From Streptomyces marincola (GTDB lineage: Bacteria > Actinomycetota > Actinomycetes > Streptomycetales > Streptomycetaceae): a DNA stretch of 64,000 nucleotides. The notes under the pieces were generated by a model. That model worked only from the letters and a program-made list of their open reading frames with translations. It searched no databases and was not told where the DNA came from. The position numbers were made by a program, and so were the translations under genes. The DNA is taken from positions 1,111,001-1,175,000 of the forward strand of contig NZ_CP084541.1 in assembly GCF_020410765.1 (NCBI RefSeq). The letters are read 5' to 3'. Below are positions 1 through 8,771 of this stretch, piece after piece; the stretch's first letter is position 1; every line of letters begins with the position of its first letter.

Positions 1-306
1 GGCGGCGCCTCCGCGGCACTCGCCGAAACCCTCGCCTCCATCGGCGCCATGCTCCACGCCGGCCCCAGCAAGATCGCCGTCGGCGTCGACCTCAACTGCA
101 CCCACCACCGCGCCGTGCGCTCCGGCACCGTCACCGGCGTCGCCACCCCCGCGCACACCGGCCGCACCTCCGCCACCTACGACGTGACCATCACCGACGA
201 GCACGGCAAGCGCGTCTGCACCGCACGCCTCACCTGCGCCCTGCGCCCCACCGCCGGCCAGCAGCAGACGGCGGAGCGCACGACGACGGAGACCCCCACC
301 CCCTGA
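1..306 (+). CDS. PaaI-family hotdog-fold thioesterase (3' part only)
   Basis: The reading frame is open from the first base, so the gene starts outside the window; only about the last 101 residues are present. The segment around 'HAGPSKIAVGVDLNCTHHR' followed by 'GTVTGVATPAHTGRTSATYDVTITDEHGK' is typical of the central helix and following strands of PaaI/DUF4442-type hotdog thioesterases, which hydrolyse acyl-CoA thioesters, often aromatic ones. The catalytic Asn/Asp region would lie upstream and is not visible. The C-terminus is a short Thr/Gln-rich tail. It converges on livF with only 22 bases between the stops. Family call is fairly safe; substrate is unknown. Confidence 0.75.
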   Translation, partial: GGASAALAETLASIGAMLHAGPSKIAVGVDLNCTHHRAVRSGTVTGVATPAHTGRTSATYDVTITDEHGKRVCTARLTCALRPTAGQQQTAERTTTETPTP

Positions 307-328
307 CCCGGGCCCCCGGGCCCCTCAT

Positions 329-1113
<785 letters not shown>

Positions 1114-1117
<4 letters not shown>

Positions 1118-2028
1118 GCCCGCTCCTCCTTCTCGTCCGCGCCGCCCGCCTCATGGCCCGGCCGCTCCGCGACCGCCCCGGCCACCGCCGCGCGCTCGTC
1201 CTCGGCCGACGCGCCCAAGTAGGCCTCGATCACCGCCGGATCCCGCTGCACCGACGCCGGCGTGCCCTCGGCAATCTTCCGCCCGAAGTTCAGCACCACC
1301 ACCCGGTCCGCCACCGACATCACCAGCCGCATGTCGTGCTCGATCAGCAGCACGCTCACCGCCAGCTCCCGGTTGATCCGCCGGATCAGCACCTCCAGAT
1401 CCCGCTTCTCCGTCGGATTCGTCCCCGCCGCCGGCTCGTCGAGCAGCAGCAACTCCGGCGCCGTCGCCAGTGCCCGCGCGATCTCCAGACGCCGCTGCTC
1501 GCCGTAGCTCAACGACGAGGCCAGCTCGTTCATGCGGTGTTCGAGCCCCACGAACGACAGCACCTCGTGCGCCTTCCTGTCGCTCTCCCGCTCGTCCCTG
1601 CGCGCGTTCGGCAACCCCAGCATGATCGAGACGGCGTCCGTCCGCTGCCGCGTCTCCACCGCGACCTTCACGTTCTCCAGCACCGTCAACGCCCCGAACA
1701 GCCGGATGTTCTGGAACGTCCGCGCCACCCCGAGACGGCTCGTCCGGTGCGGCTTGCGCCCCCGCAACTCGTGCTCGCCCCCGGCGCGCGGCCGGAACGC
1801 GATCCGCCCCTCCTGCGGGACGTACGCCCCCGTCAACGAGTTGAACAGCGAGGTCTTGCCCGCCCCGTTCGGCCCGATCACCGCCAGGATCTCCCCGCGC
1901 GCCATCCGCAGGGCCACCCCGTCCAGGCTCGTCAACCCGCCGAAGCGCAACGTCACACCCGACGCGTCCAGCACATCGTCCGACGCGGGCCCCGCCCCCG
2001 CCGCCGCGTCCAGCATCTCCGTCGTCAT
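1114..2028 (-). CDS. livG: Branched-chain amino acid ABC transporter, ATPase LivG
   Basis: 304 residues. Walker A GPNGAGKT at about 52-59, a variant signature LSYGEQRR, and Walker B LLLLDEPAAG. The segment 'GVARTFQNIRLFGALTVLENV' is the LivG hallmark. The C-terminus extends past the usual family end in an Ala/Glu-rich tail. It pairs with LivF to energise the LivH/LivM channel. The ATG start at 2028 overlaps the end of livM by 4 bases and its stop overlaps the GTG of livF by 4 bases. Confidence 0.92.
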
Positions 2029-3479
2029 CGCTGCGCACCTCCCGGCTGCGCGCCCAGGGCATCGGCAGCCCCCGAGCCCTCCTCCGCCATCCGCAGCTCA
2101 CGCTGCCGCCGCCGCGACGGCAGCAGCCCCTGCGGCCGGTAGATCATCATGACCACCAGCAGACCGCCCAGATACATGTACCTGTCCTGCGGATCCACCG
2201 TGTCCCGCAGGAACTCCGGCAGCCACACCAGCACCGCCGTGCCCAGCAGCACCCCCGGAATCGAACCCATGCCGCCGAACACCACGTACGACAGCGCCAG
2301 CACCGAGAGCAGCAGCACGAACATCTCCGGGTTGATGAACCCCAGCTTGCTCGCGTAGATCACCCCCGCGATCCCCGACGTCGACGCGCCGATCGCGAAC
2401 GCGAGCAACTTGAACCGCACCGTGTCCACACCCGTCGACGCCGCCGCGACCTCGTCCTCCCGGATCGCCGTCCACGCCCGGCCCACCCGCGAATGCTCAA
2501 GCCGGACGAACAACAGCAGCACCACGACCACGAACGCCAACTGGAGCCAGTAGTACGGCCGCGGATCCAGCTCCCACTGGTACGACCAGAACCCCAGATC
2601 CACCGAGAACCGGTCCAGCTGCGGCGCACCGCGCGAACCGCCCGTGAACTCCGTCCAGTTCTTCGCCGTCAGATAGACGATCTCGTGGAAGCCCAGCGTC
2701 ACGATCGCCAGGTAGTCGCCCCGCAGCCGCAACGTCGGCGCCCCGAGCAGCACACCCGCGACCAGGCACGTCAGCACCGCAAGCGGGATCACCAGGAAGT
2801 TGTTCAACTCCACCGGCGGCTCCACCGGCAGACCACCCGTCCAGAACGCCGCGCTGTACGCGCCGATCGCGAAGAACGCGATGAACCCCAGGTCCAGCAT
2901 CCCGGCCCAGCCGACCACCACGTTCAGCCCGATGGCCACCAGCACGAACATGCCGATCTGGTCCACCATCACCTGCTGCCAGAACGTCGACACCAGCAGC
3001 GGCAGCACGATCAGCAGCCCGAGCAGCGCCGCCATCGAACCCCACCGGTACAACCGCTGCCCACGCACCACGTCCGAGCACAGCCGCGCCGCGCGCACCA
3101 CGAGCGCCGGCAGCCACACCGGCGCCGCCGCCGGCGAGAACCCGCCGGCAGGCGCCAGGTCCGCCGCCCGCCCCGCGGGACGCCCCGCCTCCTGCCTCAC
3201 CCGCGCCGCGTACCGGCCGATCACCTCGTGCCCGAACTCGCGCACCAGCCAGATCACCAGCGCCAGGCCCAGCCAGCCCCACACCGCGCCACCAGTGAAG
3301 TTCGCCTCGATCGCGGAGAACAGATCCCCGCGCGTCCCCTGCTCACCCGTCACCTGCGCCAGCAGCAGCGCCGTGACCACCAGGGCGAGCAACCGCTTCC
3401 ACCGCGGCTGCTGATACCAGGCACGCTGCCGCAACCTCGCCGCCGAAGGCTTCTTGCGCGCCGTGACCCCGAGACTCAT
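2025..3479 (-). CDS. livM: Branched-chain amino acid ABC transporter, permease LivM
   Basis: 484 residues, longer than many LivM proteins because of an N-terminal extension: a basic start, one hydrophobic segment near 31-43, a linker rich in Ala/Pro, then another hydrophobic block near 155-170. The conserved core begins near 'QVMVDQIGMFVLVAIGLNVVVGWAGMLDLG', the LivM signature, followed by 'LRLRGDYLAIVTLGFHEI' and the cytoplasmic coupling region with 'AIREDEVAAASTGVD'. It forms half of the inner-membrane channel with LivH. Overlaps both neighbours by 4 bases. The extension is seen in actinobacterial homologues; its role is not known to me. Confidence 0.9.
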   Translation of the reverse strand: MSLGVTARKKPSAARLRQRAWYQQPRWKRLLALVVTALLLAQVTGEQGTRGDLFSAIEANFTGGAVWGWLGLALVIWLVREFGHEVIGRYAARVRQEAGRPAGRAADLAPAGGFSPAAAPVWLPALVVRAARLCSDVVRGQRLYRWGSMAALLGLLIVLPLLVSTFWQQVMVDQIGMFVLVAIGLNVVVGWAGMLDLGFIAFFAIGAYSAAFWTGGLPVEPPVELNNFLVIPLAVLTCLVAGVLLGAPTLRLRGDYLAIVTLGFHEIVYLTAKNWTEFTGGSRGAPQLDRFSVDLGFWSYQWELDPRPYYWLQLAFVVVVLLLFVRLEHSRVGRAWTAIREDEVAAASTGVDTVRFKLLAFAIGASTSGIAGVIYASKLGFINPEMFVLLLSVLALSYVVFGGMGSIPGVLLGTAVLVWLPEFLRDTVDPQDRYMYLGGLLVVMMIYRPQGLLPSRRRQRELRMAEEGSGAADALGAQPGGAQR

Positions 3480-4399
3480 GCCGCCCTCCCCACACGCTCA
3501 CCGAGAATGCCCGTCGGGCGGAACATCAGCACCAGGACCAGCACCGCGAAGGCACCCGCGTAACGCCAGGCGTCACCGAACAGCTCCACCGTGAACGCCT
3601 CGACCACGCCGAGCGTCAGCCCACCGAGCATCGCGCCCCGCACATTGCCGATACCGCCGAGCACCGCGGCAGCGAACGCCGTGATCCCCGGCAGGAAGCC
3701 CATCGTGTACTCCACCTGCAAATTCGTACCGAAGAGGAAACCGGCCACACCGCCCATCACCCCGCCGAGCACGAACGTCCGCGACACCACCTTGTCGATG
3801 TCGACGCCCATCAGCGACGCCACCTCGGGGTCCTGCGCGACCGCCCGGATACCGGAACCCATCTTCGTGCGGTTCACCGCGAAGTCCACCGTCACCAGCA
3901 TCACCACCGCCGCCACCACGATCAGCAGCTGCGTCACACTCACCGAGGTACCGAAGACCTCGAAGAGCTGCCGGTTCTCGTACATCGTCGGCATGGGCAT
4001 CGGATAGCGCCCGAACAGCTTGCCCGCCAGGTTGTACAGGAAGAACGACGCGCCGATCGCCGTGATCAGGAAGATCAGCCGGGAGGCGTTCCTCCTCCGC
4101 AACGGCCGATAAGCGGCCCGTTCGAGCCCGAAGGCCACAGCACCACCGAGCAGAGCCCCACCGAGAATCCCGATGAGCACGTAGAGCAACGACTGGAACC
4201 CCGACGGATCGACAGGCGGTTCGAAAAGCGTGAGGGCGATCACGCCCCCGAAACCCCCCGCCATGAAGACCTCGCTGTGCGCGAAGTTCAGCAGCTGGAG
4301 GACACCGTAGACGAGTGTGTAGCCAATGGCGATCACGGCATACAACGAGCCGAGCACCACACCCAGGACGAGAACGTCCCAGATATCGGAAAGCGACAT
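3476..4399 (-). CDS. livH: Branched-chain amino acid ABC transporter, permease LivH
   Basis: 307 residues from the ATG at 4399, which is preceded by a GAGGAAG ribosome site about 7 bases upstream; a longer in-frame extension exists but would be unlike the family. The start 'MSLSDIWDVLVLGVVLGSLYAVIAIGYTLVYGVLQLLNFAHSE' holds the typical LivH first membrane segments and the 'NFAHGE'-type motif. Further hydrophobic segments follow, with 'AVAQDPEVASLMGVDIDKV' as the ATPase-coupling loop. First membrane gene of the operon, 94 bases after livJ. No strong terminator is seen between livJ and livH, so read-through is likely. Confidence 0.9.
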   Translation of the reverse strand: MSLSDIWDVLVLGVVLGSLYAVIAIGYTLVYGVLQLLNFAHSEVFMAGGFGGVIALTLFEPPVDPSGFQSLLYVLIGILGGALLGGAVAFGLERAAYRPLRRRNASRLIFLITAIGASFFLYNLAGKLFGRYPMPMPTMYENRQLFEVFGTSVSVTQLLIVVAAVVMLVTVDFAVNRTKMGSGIRAVAQDPEVASLMGVDIDKVVSRTFVLGGVMGGVAGFLFGTNLQVEYTMGFLPGITAFAAAVLGGIGNVRGAMLGGLTLGVVEAFTVELFGDAWRYAGAFAVLVLVLMFRPTGILGERVGRAA

Positions 4400-4493
4400 G
4401 GAACTGACTTCCTCGTGGGAACGAACAGCGATCAGCCGGCCGGCCTGCGGGGAAGGGAAAGAGCCGCGCCCGTCCCCGCAAACCCGGGCGGAC

Positions 4494-5666
4494 TCAGCCC
4501 CCGACCAGCTCGTCGATGCCGCCGAGGTAGGCGCGCGCCCCGCCCTCGACCTGGTACATGAAGATCGCCGTGTTCGTGAACTCACCGTTCTCGTCGAACG
4601 CGAACGTCTTGGTGAGCCCCTCGTACTCGTTCTCCGCGAGATTCCGGTGCAGCGCCTCGCGGCTCACGTCGCCGCCCAGTCCTGCGATTTCCTCGATGAT
4701 CATGTTCGTCACGTCGTAGTGCTCGGCCGAGTACGTGCCGGGCGGCAGGCCGAACTCCGACTCGTACGCCTCCGCGAACGCCGCGGTCGCCTCGTTCGCC
4801 GTGGGCTCGGTGCACGGGCAGGTCAGATACCAGCCCTCCACCGCGCCGCCCCCGAGGTTGATCAGCTCGTCGTCGTTCGAGCCGTCGCCCGAGATCCCGA
4901 TGCCCTCGTAGCCCGCCTCGGCCAGGCGCGTCGCGAACGGCGCCAGCGCCTCGTAGTAACCCGCGTAGATCAGCGCGTCGACACCGGATTCCGTCACCGT
5001 GCGCGCCGCACCGCCGTAGTCCACGGTGTCGGCCGGCACGCTCTGCCGCTCCACCGAGAGCCCCGCCGCGGTCAGCTCCGACTCGGCCACCTCGGCGAGC
5101 CCCTCGCCGTACGGCGTCACGTCGTCGACGACCATGACCTGCTCGACACCGTCCTGCGCGGCCAGGAAGTCCGCCATCGCCAGACCCTGCGCATTGTCGT
5201 TGGGCACCGCGCGCAGGAACGTCGCGAACTTCCCGCCCTCCGTCAGCGTCGGGTCCGTCGCCGACGCGCTCACCGCGGGCAGCATGGCCTGCGCGTACAG
5301 CGGCGCCGCCACGTTCGCCGGACCCGAGAAGGCGGGACCCACCACGGCCACGACGTCGGGGTCGTCGATCACGCTCTGCGCGGCGGCGGTGGCCTGCGTC
5401 TCCGTGCCCTGGTCATCGGCCGCGACGTACTCCACGGTGAAGTCGTAGTCGCCGCTCTCGTTGGCCTCGTTGATGGCCAGCTGCACGCCCTTTTCCATGT
5501 TCTCGCCGAGCGCGACGTTCTGACCGGACAGCGGACCCTGGTAGGCGATCTTGTAGGTGGTGCCGCCACCGCCGCTGTCGCCGCCGTCGTCACTGCCGCA
5601 GGCAGTGAGCACAAGTGCGCCGGCGGCGACGGGTATCGCGAGCCTCACGATGGACTTGTTGAGCAC
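4494..5666 (-). CDS. livJ: Branched-chain amino acid ABC transporter, substrate-binding lipoprotein LivJ
   Basis: 390 residues from a GTG at 5666 with an AGGGGG ribosome site. An N-terminal signal ends in the lipobox LTAC (Cys about 23), so it should be a diacylglyceryl lipoprotein on the outer face of the membrane; the enzyme for that step, Lgt, is at 27950. Asp/Gly/Ser-rich linker follows, then a type-I periplasmic binding fold starting 'YKIAYQGPLSGQNVALGENMEKGVQLAINEAN' and containing 'VVAVVGPAFSGPANVAAPLY'. Expected ligand: Leu/Ile/Val, though related proteins bind amides or other amino acids. Confidence 0.9.
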   Translation of the reverse strand: MLNKSIVRLAIPVAAGALVLTACGSDDGGDSGGGGTTYKIAYQGPLSGQNVALGENMEKGVQLAINEANESGDYDFTVEYVAADDQGTETQATAAAQSVIDDPDVVAVVGPAFSGPANVAAPLYAQAMLPAVSASATDPTLTEGGKFATFLRAVPNDNAQGLAMADFLAAQDGVEQVMVVDDVTPYGEGLAEVAESELTAAGLSVERQSVPADTVDYGGAARTVTESGVDALIYAGYYEALAPFATRLAEAGYEGIGISGDGSNDDELINLGGGAVEGWYLTCPCTEPTANEATAAFAEAYESEFGLPPGTYSAEHYDVTNMIIEEIAGLGGDVSREALHRNLAENEYEGLTKTFAFDENGEFTNTAIFMYQVEGGARAYLGGIDELVGG

Positions 5667-6093
5667 TTCGAAAACCCCCTGGAGCGAGCCCAGTCATGTG
5701 GATACCGCACAGCTCGCATGTGCTCGGGCACACCGGTGCGGCGTGCAGCGGAATCTATTGCCACGCAGACTTGGCGAACACACCACGGCAACAGATGTGA
5801 TCGCCTCGTGACCTCCGCCACATGCCGGAAACAGAACACCACCGACCGGTCAGCGGACGATACCGACAAGATCCACTCAAGCCGGACCAGACATTTCCAC
5901 CACAAGAGAAGCGCGCCGGACCCGCAGGTCCGGCGCGCTTCGCCACTTATAAGGTGAATTTACCGGGAATTAACTCTTCGCCGCGCCCGCACGGCTTCCG
6001 CCGCCCCTTATGCCGCGTCCGCCACTTCAGCCTCTCGCGGCCGATGTGCGGCTTTCCGCACCACTTGCCTCTTCTCGGCCCTCGGAGCGGCTT
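5667..6093. other. Intergenic region upstream of livJ
   Basis: 427 bases with no convincing gene. It must hold the livJ promoter and leader; no clear consensus -35/-10 could be picked by eye. The only strong element is the 14-bp hairpin at 5909-5940. Bases around 5940-5975 are locally A/T-rich for this genome. Confidence 0.6.
5909..5940 (-). terminator. Hairpin terminator after the ANTAR regulator gene
   Basis: Perfect 14-bp stem, AAGCGCGCCGGACC (5909-5922) against GGTCCGGCGCGCTT (5927-5940), with a 4-base loop CGCA. It lies 154 bases after the stop of the minus-strand response regulator and ahead of livJ. No long U-tract, as is usual in high-GC actinobacteria. Confidence 0.75.
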
Positions 6094-6765
6094 TCACTGC
6101 TGCTTCTGCTGCTTCTGGCGTTTTTCCTCGGCGTCCTGGATCACGGCCTCGGCCACCTGGTGCATGGACAGCCTGCGGTCCATGGACGTCTTCTGGATCC
6201 AGCGGAAGGCGGCCGGCTCCGTCAGCCCGTACTGGGTCTGGAGCACGCTCTTGGCCCGGTCGACGAGCTTGCGCGTCTCCAGCCGCTGCGCGAGGTCGGC
6301 GACTTCGCCCGCGAGCGTCCTCAGCTCGTGGAACCGGGACACGGCGATCTCGATCGCCGGCACGACGTCGCTCTTGCTGAACGGCTTCACCAGGTAGGCC
6401 ATCGCGCCGGCGTCCCTGGCCCGTTCGACCAGCTCGCGCTGCGAGAAGGCGGTCAGCATCAGCACCGGGGCGATGCTGTCCCCGGCGATCTTCTCCGCGG
6501 CCGAGATGCCGTCCATCACCGGCATCTTCACGTCGAGGATGACGAGGTCGGGGCGCAGCTCACGGGCCAGCTCGACGGCGCGCTCCCCGTCCCCCGCCTC
6601 TCCGACGACGCTGTACCCCTCCTCCTCCAGCATCTCTTTCAGGTCGAGCCGAATCAGTGCCTCGTCCTCGGCGATGACGACACGGGTGGTGTGGGGCGGG
6701 ACGTGGGCCGCGGTCTCGGCGGGCTCCGCCGCGTTGGGTTCGTCGGGGACGTCGGGGGTGGTCAC
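6094..6765 (-). CDS. ANTAR-domain response regulator (PdtaR-like)
   Basis: 223 residues from a GTG at 6765, chosen because a GAGGAG ribosome site lies about 5 bases upstream. An acidic N-terminal stretch is followed by a receiver domain 'RVVIAEDEALIRLDLKEMLEEEGY' with the phospho-acceptor Asp in 'DLVILDVKMPVMDG' and the Lys of 'AYLVKPFSKSD'. A short coiled linker leads to a C-terminal ANTAR RNA-binding domain ('KSVLQTQYGLTEPAAFRWIQKTSMDRRLSMHQVAEAVI'). ANTAR proteins act as phosphorylation-dependent antiterminators on leader RNAs. No partner kinase is adjacent, as is usual for PdtaR. Ends in a Lys/Gln-rich tail. Confidence 0.9.
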   Translation of the reverse strand: MTTPDVPDEPNAAEPAETAAHVPPHTTRVVIAEDEALIRLDLKEMLEEEGYSVVGEAGDGERAVELARELRPDLVILDVKMPVMDGISAAEKIAGDSIAPVLMLTAFSQRELVERARDAGAMAYLVKPFSKSDVVPAIEIAVSRFHELRTLAGEVADLAQRLETRKLVDRAKSVLQTQYGLTEPAAFRWIQKTSMDRRLSMHQVAEAVIQDAEEKRQKQQKQQ

Positions 6766-6864
6766 GATGCTCCTCGTGTCGTGCCAGAAGGGCCAGGAAC
6801 GAGGGTACCTATCTGCGCTACCCTTGCTGGGCCGAGGGGCTACACTGACCTTCGGAACACAGGA

Positions 6865-6938
6865 GCTCCGGTAGTCCAATCGGTAGAGACGATACCCTCA
6901 AAAGGTATTCAGTGTGGGTTCGAATCCCACCCGGGGCA
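6865..6938 (+). tRNA. Class-I-shaped tRNA with anticodon CAA (nominally Leu)
   Basis: 74 bases fold as a cloverleaf: acceptor GCTCCGG (6865-6871) with CCGGGGC (6931-6937), a weak D stem GTC/GAC, anticodon stem ATACC/GGTAT around the loop CTCAAAA, T stem GTGGG/CCCAC around TTCGAAT, discriminator A. U33 is present and the anticodon reads CAA (codon UUG, Leu). The variable region is only 5 bases (TCAGT), whereas bacterial tRNA-Leu is class II with a long variable arm. C13 faces A22 (no pair), and position 21 is G. The 3' CCA is not encoded. It lies between the divergent ANTAR gene and an HTH-LAGLIDADG gene. The charging enzyme is uncertain. Confidence 0.8.
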
Positions 6939-7021
6939 CTTTGCCTTCGATCGCCAGGTCTGACACCCAGCTATACCTTCACTCGTTCAGGTGAACCTGC
7001 TGCGCATTCCTCCGGGGCGGC

Positions 7022-7813
7022 GTGTTCGTATTCATGCTGAGGCGTGTGTACGACCTCTCCACTCGCGACCTCGTACTGTCGCTCATCGGCCAGGGGCTCA
7101 GCCAGAGTGCCGTCAGCCGTAGGACCGGTGTCTCGCGCGCGACCATCCGTGACTGGCAGCGCCGCGACCGCCCCATGACCGACCGGGCACGCTGCCCGCG
7201 CTGCGCTGCCCCGCCCAGGCTTCCGGAGGAACCGGCGGCCTACGCCTACCTCCTGGGCCTCTACCTCGGCGACGGATGCATCAGCCGGGCGCCGCGCACG
7301 TTCACCCTCAGAATCGCCTGCGCCGAGGCGTGGCCGGGTCTGGTGGAGGAGTGCACACGTGCCGTGCGCGCCGTGCGGCCCGACAACGCGGTCCGCCTGG
7401 TGCGCAAGGAGGGATGCGTCATGGTCACCTCATCGAGCAACCACTGGCCGTGCCTCTTTCCCCAGCACGGGCCGGGCAGGAAGCACGAGCGGCCGATCGT
7501 GCTCGCGCCGTGGCAACGGGAGATCGTGGACGAGCACGGGTGGGCGTTCGTGCGCGGGCTGGTGCACTCCGACGGCTGCCGCGTCGTGAACTGGACGACC
7601 CGCCTCGTCGGCGGGCAGCGCAAGAGGTACGAGTATCCGCGGTACTTCTTCACCAATACCTCCGCGGACATCATCGACCTGTGCACAGCGGCTCTCGACG
7701 CCCTGGGGGTCTCCTGGACCCACCTGCGGCAGAGCCGCGCCGCGCAGACGGTCTCCGTCGCGCGGCGGGACTCCGTGGCCCTCATGGACCGCCATGTCGG
7801 CCCGAAGTTCTGA
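7022..7813 (+). CDS. HTH plus LAGLIDADG homing-endonuclease-like protein
   Basis: 263 residues from a GTG at 7022; an ATG at 7034 would give 259 and is an equally possible start. Residues about 10-50 form a helix-turn-helix ('GQGLSQSAVSRRTGVSRATIRDWQRRD'), followed by a possible metal knuckle 'CPRCAAPP'. Two LAGLIDADG-type helices follow: 'YLLGLYLGDGCIS' and 'FVRGLVHSDGCR', each with the acidic residue expected for metal binding. This layout is that of free-standing homing endonucleases or of regulators derived from them (compare WhiA). It starts 84 bases after the tRNA on the same strand. Function is inferred from domains only; it could be a domesticated DNA-binding protein. Confidence 0.75.
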   Translation: MFVFMLRRVYDLSTRDLVLSLIGQGLSQSAVSRRTGVSRATIRDWQRRDRPMTDRARCPRCAAPPRLPEEPAAYAYLLGLYLGDGCISRAPRTFTLRIACAEAWPGLVEECTRAVRAVRPDNAVRLVRKEGCVMVTSSSNHWPCLFPQHGPGRKHERPIVLAPWQREIVDEHGWAFVRGLVHSDGCRVVNWTTRLVGGQRKRYEYPRYFFTNTSADIIDLCTAALDALGVSWTHLRQSRAAQTVSVARRDSVALMDRHVGPKF

Positions 7814-7835
7814 GCTCCGGGAAGGGGGGCGGGCG

Positions 7836-8771
7836 CTACCAGCCCAGGCCGTCCAGGTACTGGCCGACGCGCGCGGCGTCCCAGGCCCCGTCGGCGACGA
7901 CCACGCGGTACCGGTAGAAGAAGGAGGCGCGGGGGGCGAGTTCGAACTCCTCGAAGAACGCCCAGGAGAAGGCGACGGTGGGGGTGGAGGCCGAGCGCAC
8001 GAACCAGTGCGAGGGGTGGACGGCGGCCGGGCCGGAGTTCTCCGGGGCGTGGGCGAACACGAGGGTGGAGTGGGCGTCGATGTCGTCGTGCTCGGTGGTG
8101 AAGGCGATCCAGGGGACGTCGGCCGCGGGGGTGCCCATGGTGTCCCGGTCGGTCGCGGGCCCCGCGGGTGTCAGGATCTGCCCGTCGGTGAAGTCCCGCG
8201 GGCCCCGCCAGTGGAGACCGGTGTAGCCGGCCATCTCCCGGCCCGCGGTGGTGGGGCTGCCGAAGTGCAGGGGTTCCGCCCGGATGTTGGTGAGTCTGAT
8301 CGTCCAGTCCAGGGCCCACGCACCGTCGGCGGGGCGCACGGAGTGGACGGCGAGGGTGCGTTCCTCGCGGGCCCATTCCTCTTCGCCGTGGCTGATCCAG
8401 GTGAGGTCCTCCGCCAGGTCGACCCGGTCGTCCGTGGCGTCGATGCGGGTGAATCCGTCGTGGCGCATCCGGCCGACGCGTTCGGGCACGCGCTGGTACC
8501 CCTTGCCGGTCAGGTAGGAGTTGCCGCCCCAGAAGTTCTGCTCCGACAGGTGGCTGGCGGTCATCTGGATGCCCTTGTGCCAGCGGTGGTCGTTGGGCCG
8601 GTAGCCGGTGACGAGGTTCCCCGCGAGGGTGCGCACCGGGTGGGCGTAGGGCTTGCGGGATTCGTACGGTTCGGGGTCGGGGCGGTGCACGTACGACAGG
8701 ATCTCGGTGCCGTCGGCGTGGACGGCCACGCGTTCACCGACGGTGTGGACAACGGTGAGTCGTGCGGTCAC
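7836..8771 (-). CDS. PmoA-like family protein (DUF6807 type)
   Basis: 311 residues from a GTG at 8771, with AAGGAG about 6 bases upstream. The sequence 'YRPNDHRWHKGIQMTASHLSEQNFWGGNSYLTGKGY' and later 'HFGSPTTAGREMAGYTGLHWRGPRDF' resemble the PmoA-like proteins found beside sugar dehydrogenases in carbohydrate gene clusters. No signal peptide is present. Its start overlaps the stop of the upstream Gfo/Idh gene by 4 bases, so the two form one operon and probably act on the same sugar derivative. The biochemical role of this family is not established, and the call rests on recognisable family features and context. Confidence 0.7.
   Translation of the reverse strand: MTARLTVVHTVGERVAVHADGTEILSYVHRPDPEPYESRKPYAHPVRTLAGNLVTGYRPNDHRWHKGIQMTASHLSEQNFWGGNSYLTGKGYQRVPERVGRMRHDGFTRIDATDDRVDLAEDLTWISHGEEEWAREERTLAVHSVRPADGAWALDWTIRLTNIRAEPLHFGSPTTAGREMAGYTGLHWRGPRDFTDGQILTPAGPATDRDTMGTPAADVPWIAFTTEHDDIDAHSTLVFAHAPENSGPAAVHPSHWFVRSASTPTVAFSWAFFEEFELAPRASFFYRYRVVVADGAWDAARVGQYLDGLGW

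Noticed and set aside
4400..4585. N-terminal extension of LivH
   Set aside because: Overlaps the livJ coding end, unlike the family; the ATG at 4399 has a good ribosome site and the normal LivH start.
6766..6879. Extended N-terminus of the ANTAR regulator
   Set aside because: Would run through the region abutting the tRNA; the GTG at 6765 has a GAGGAG site and family-like length.
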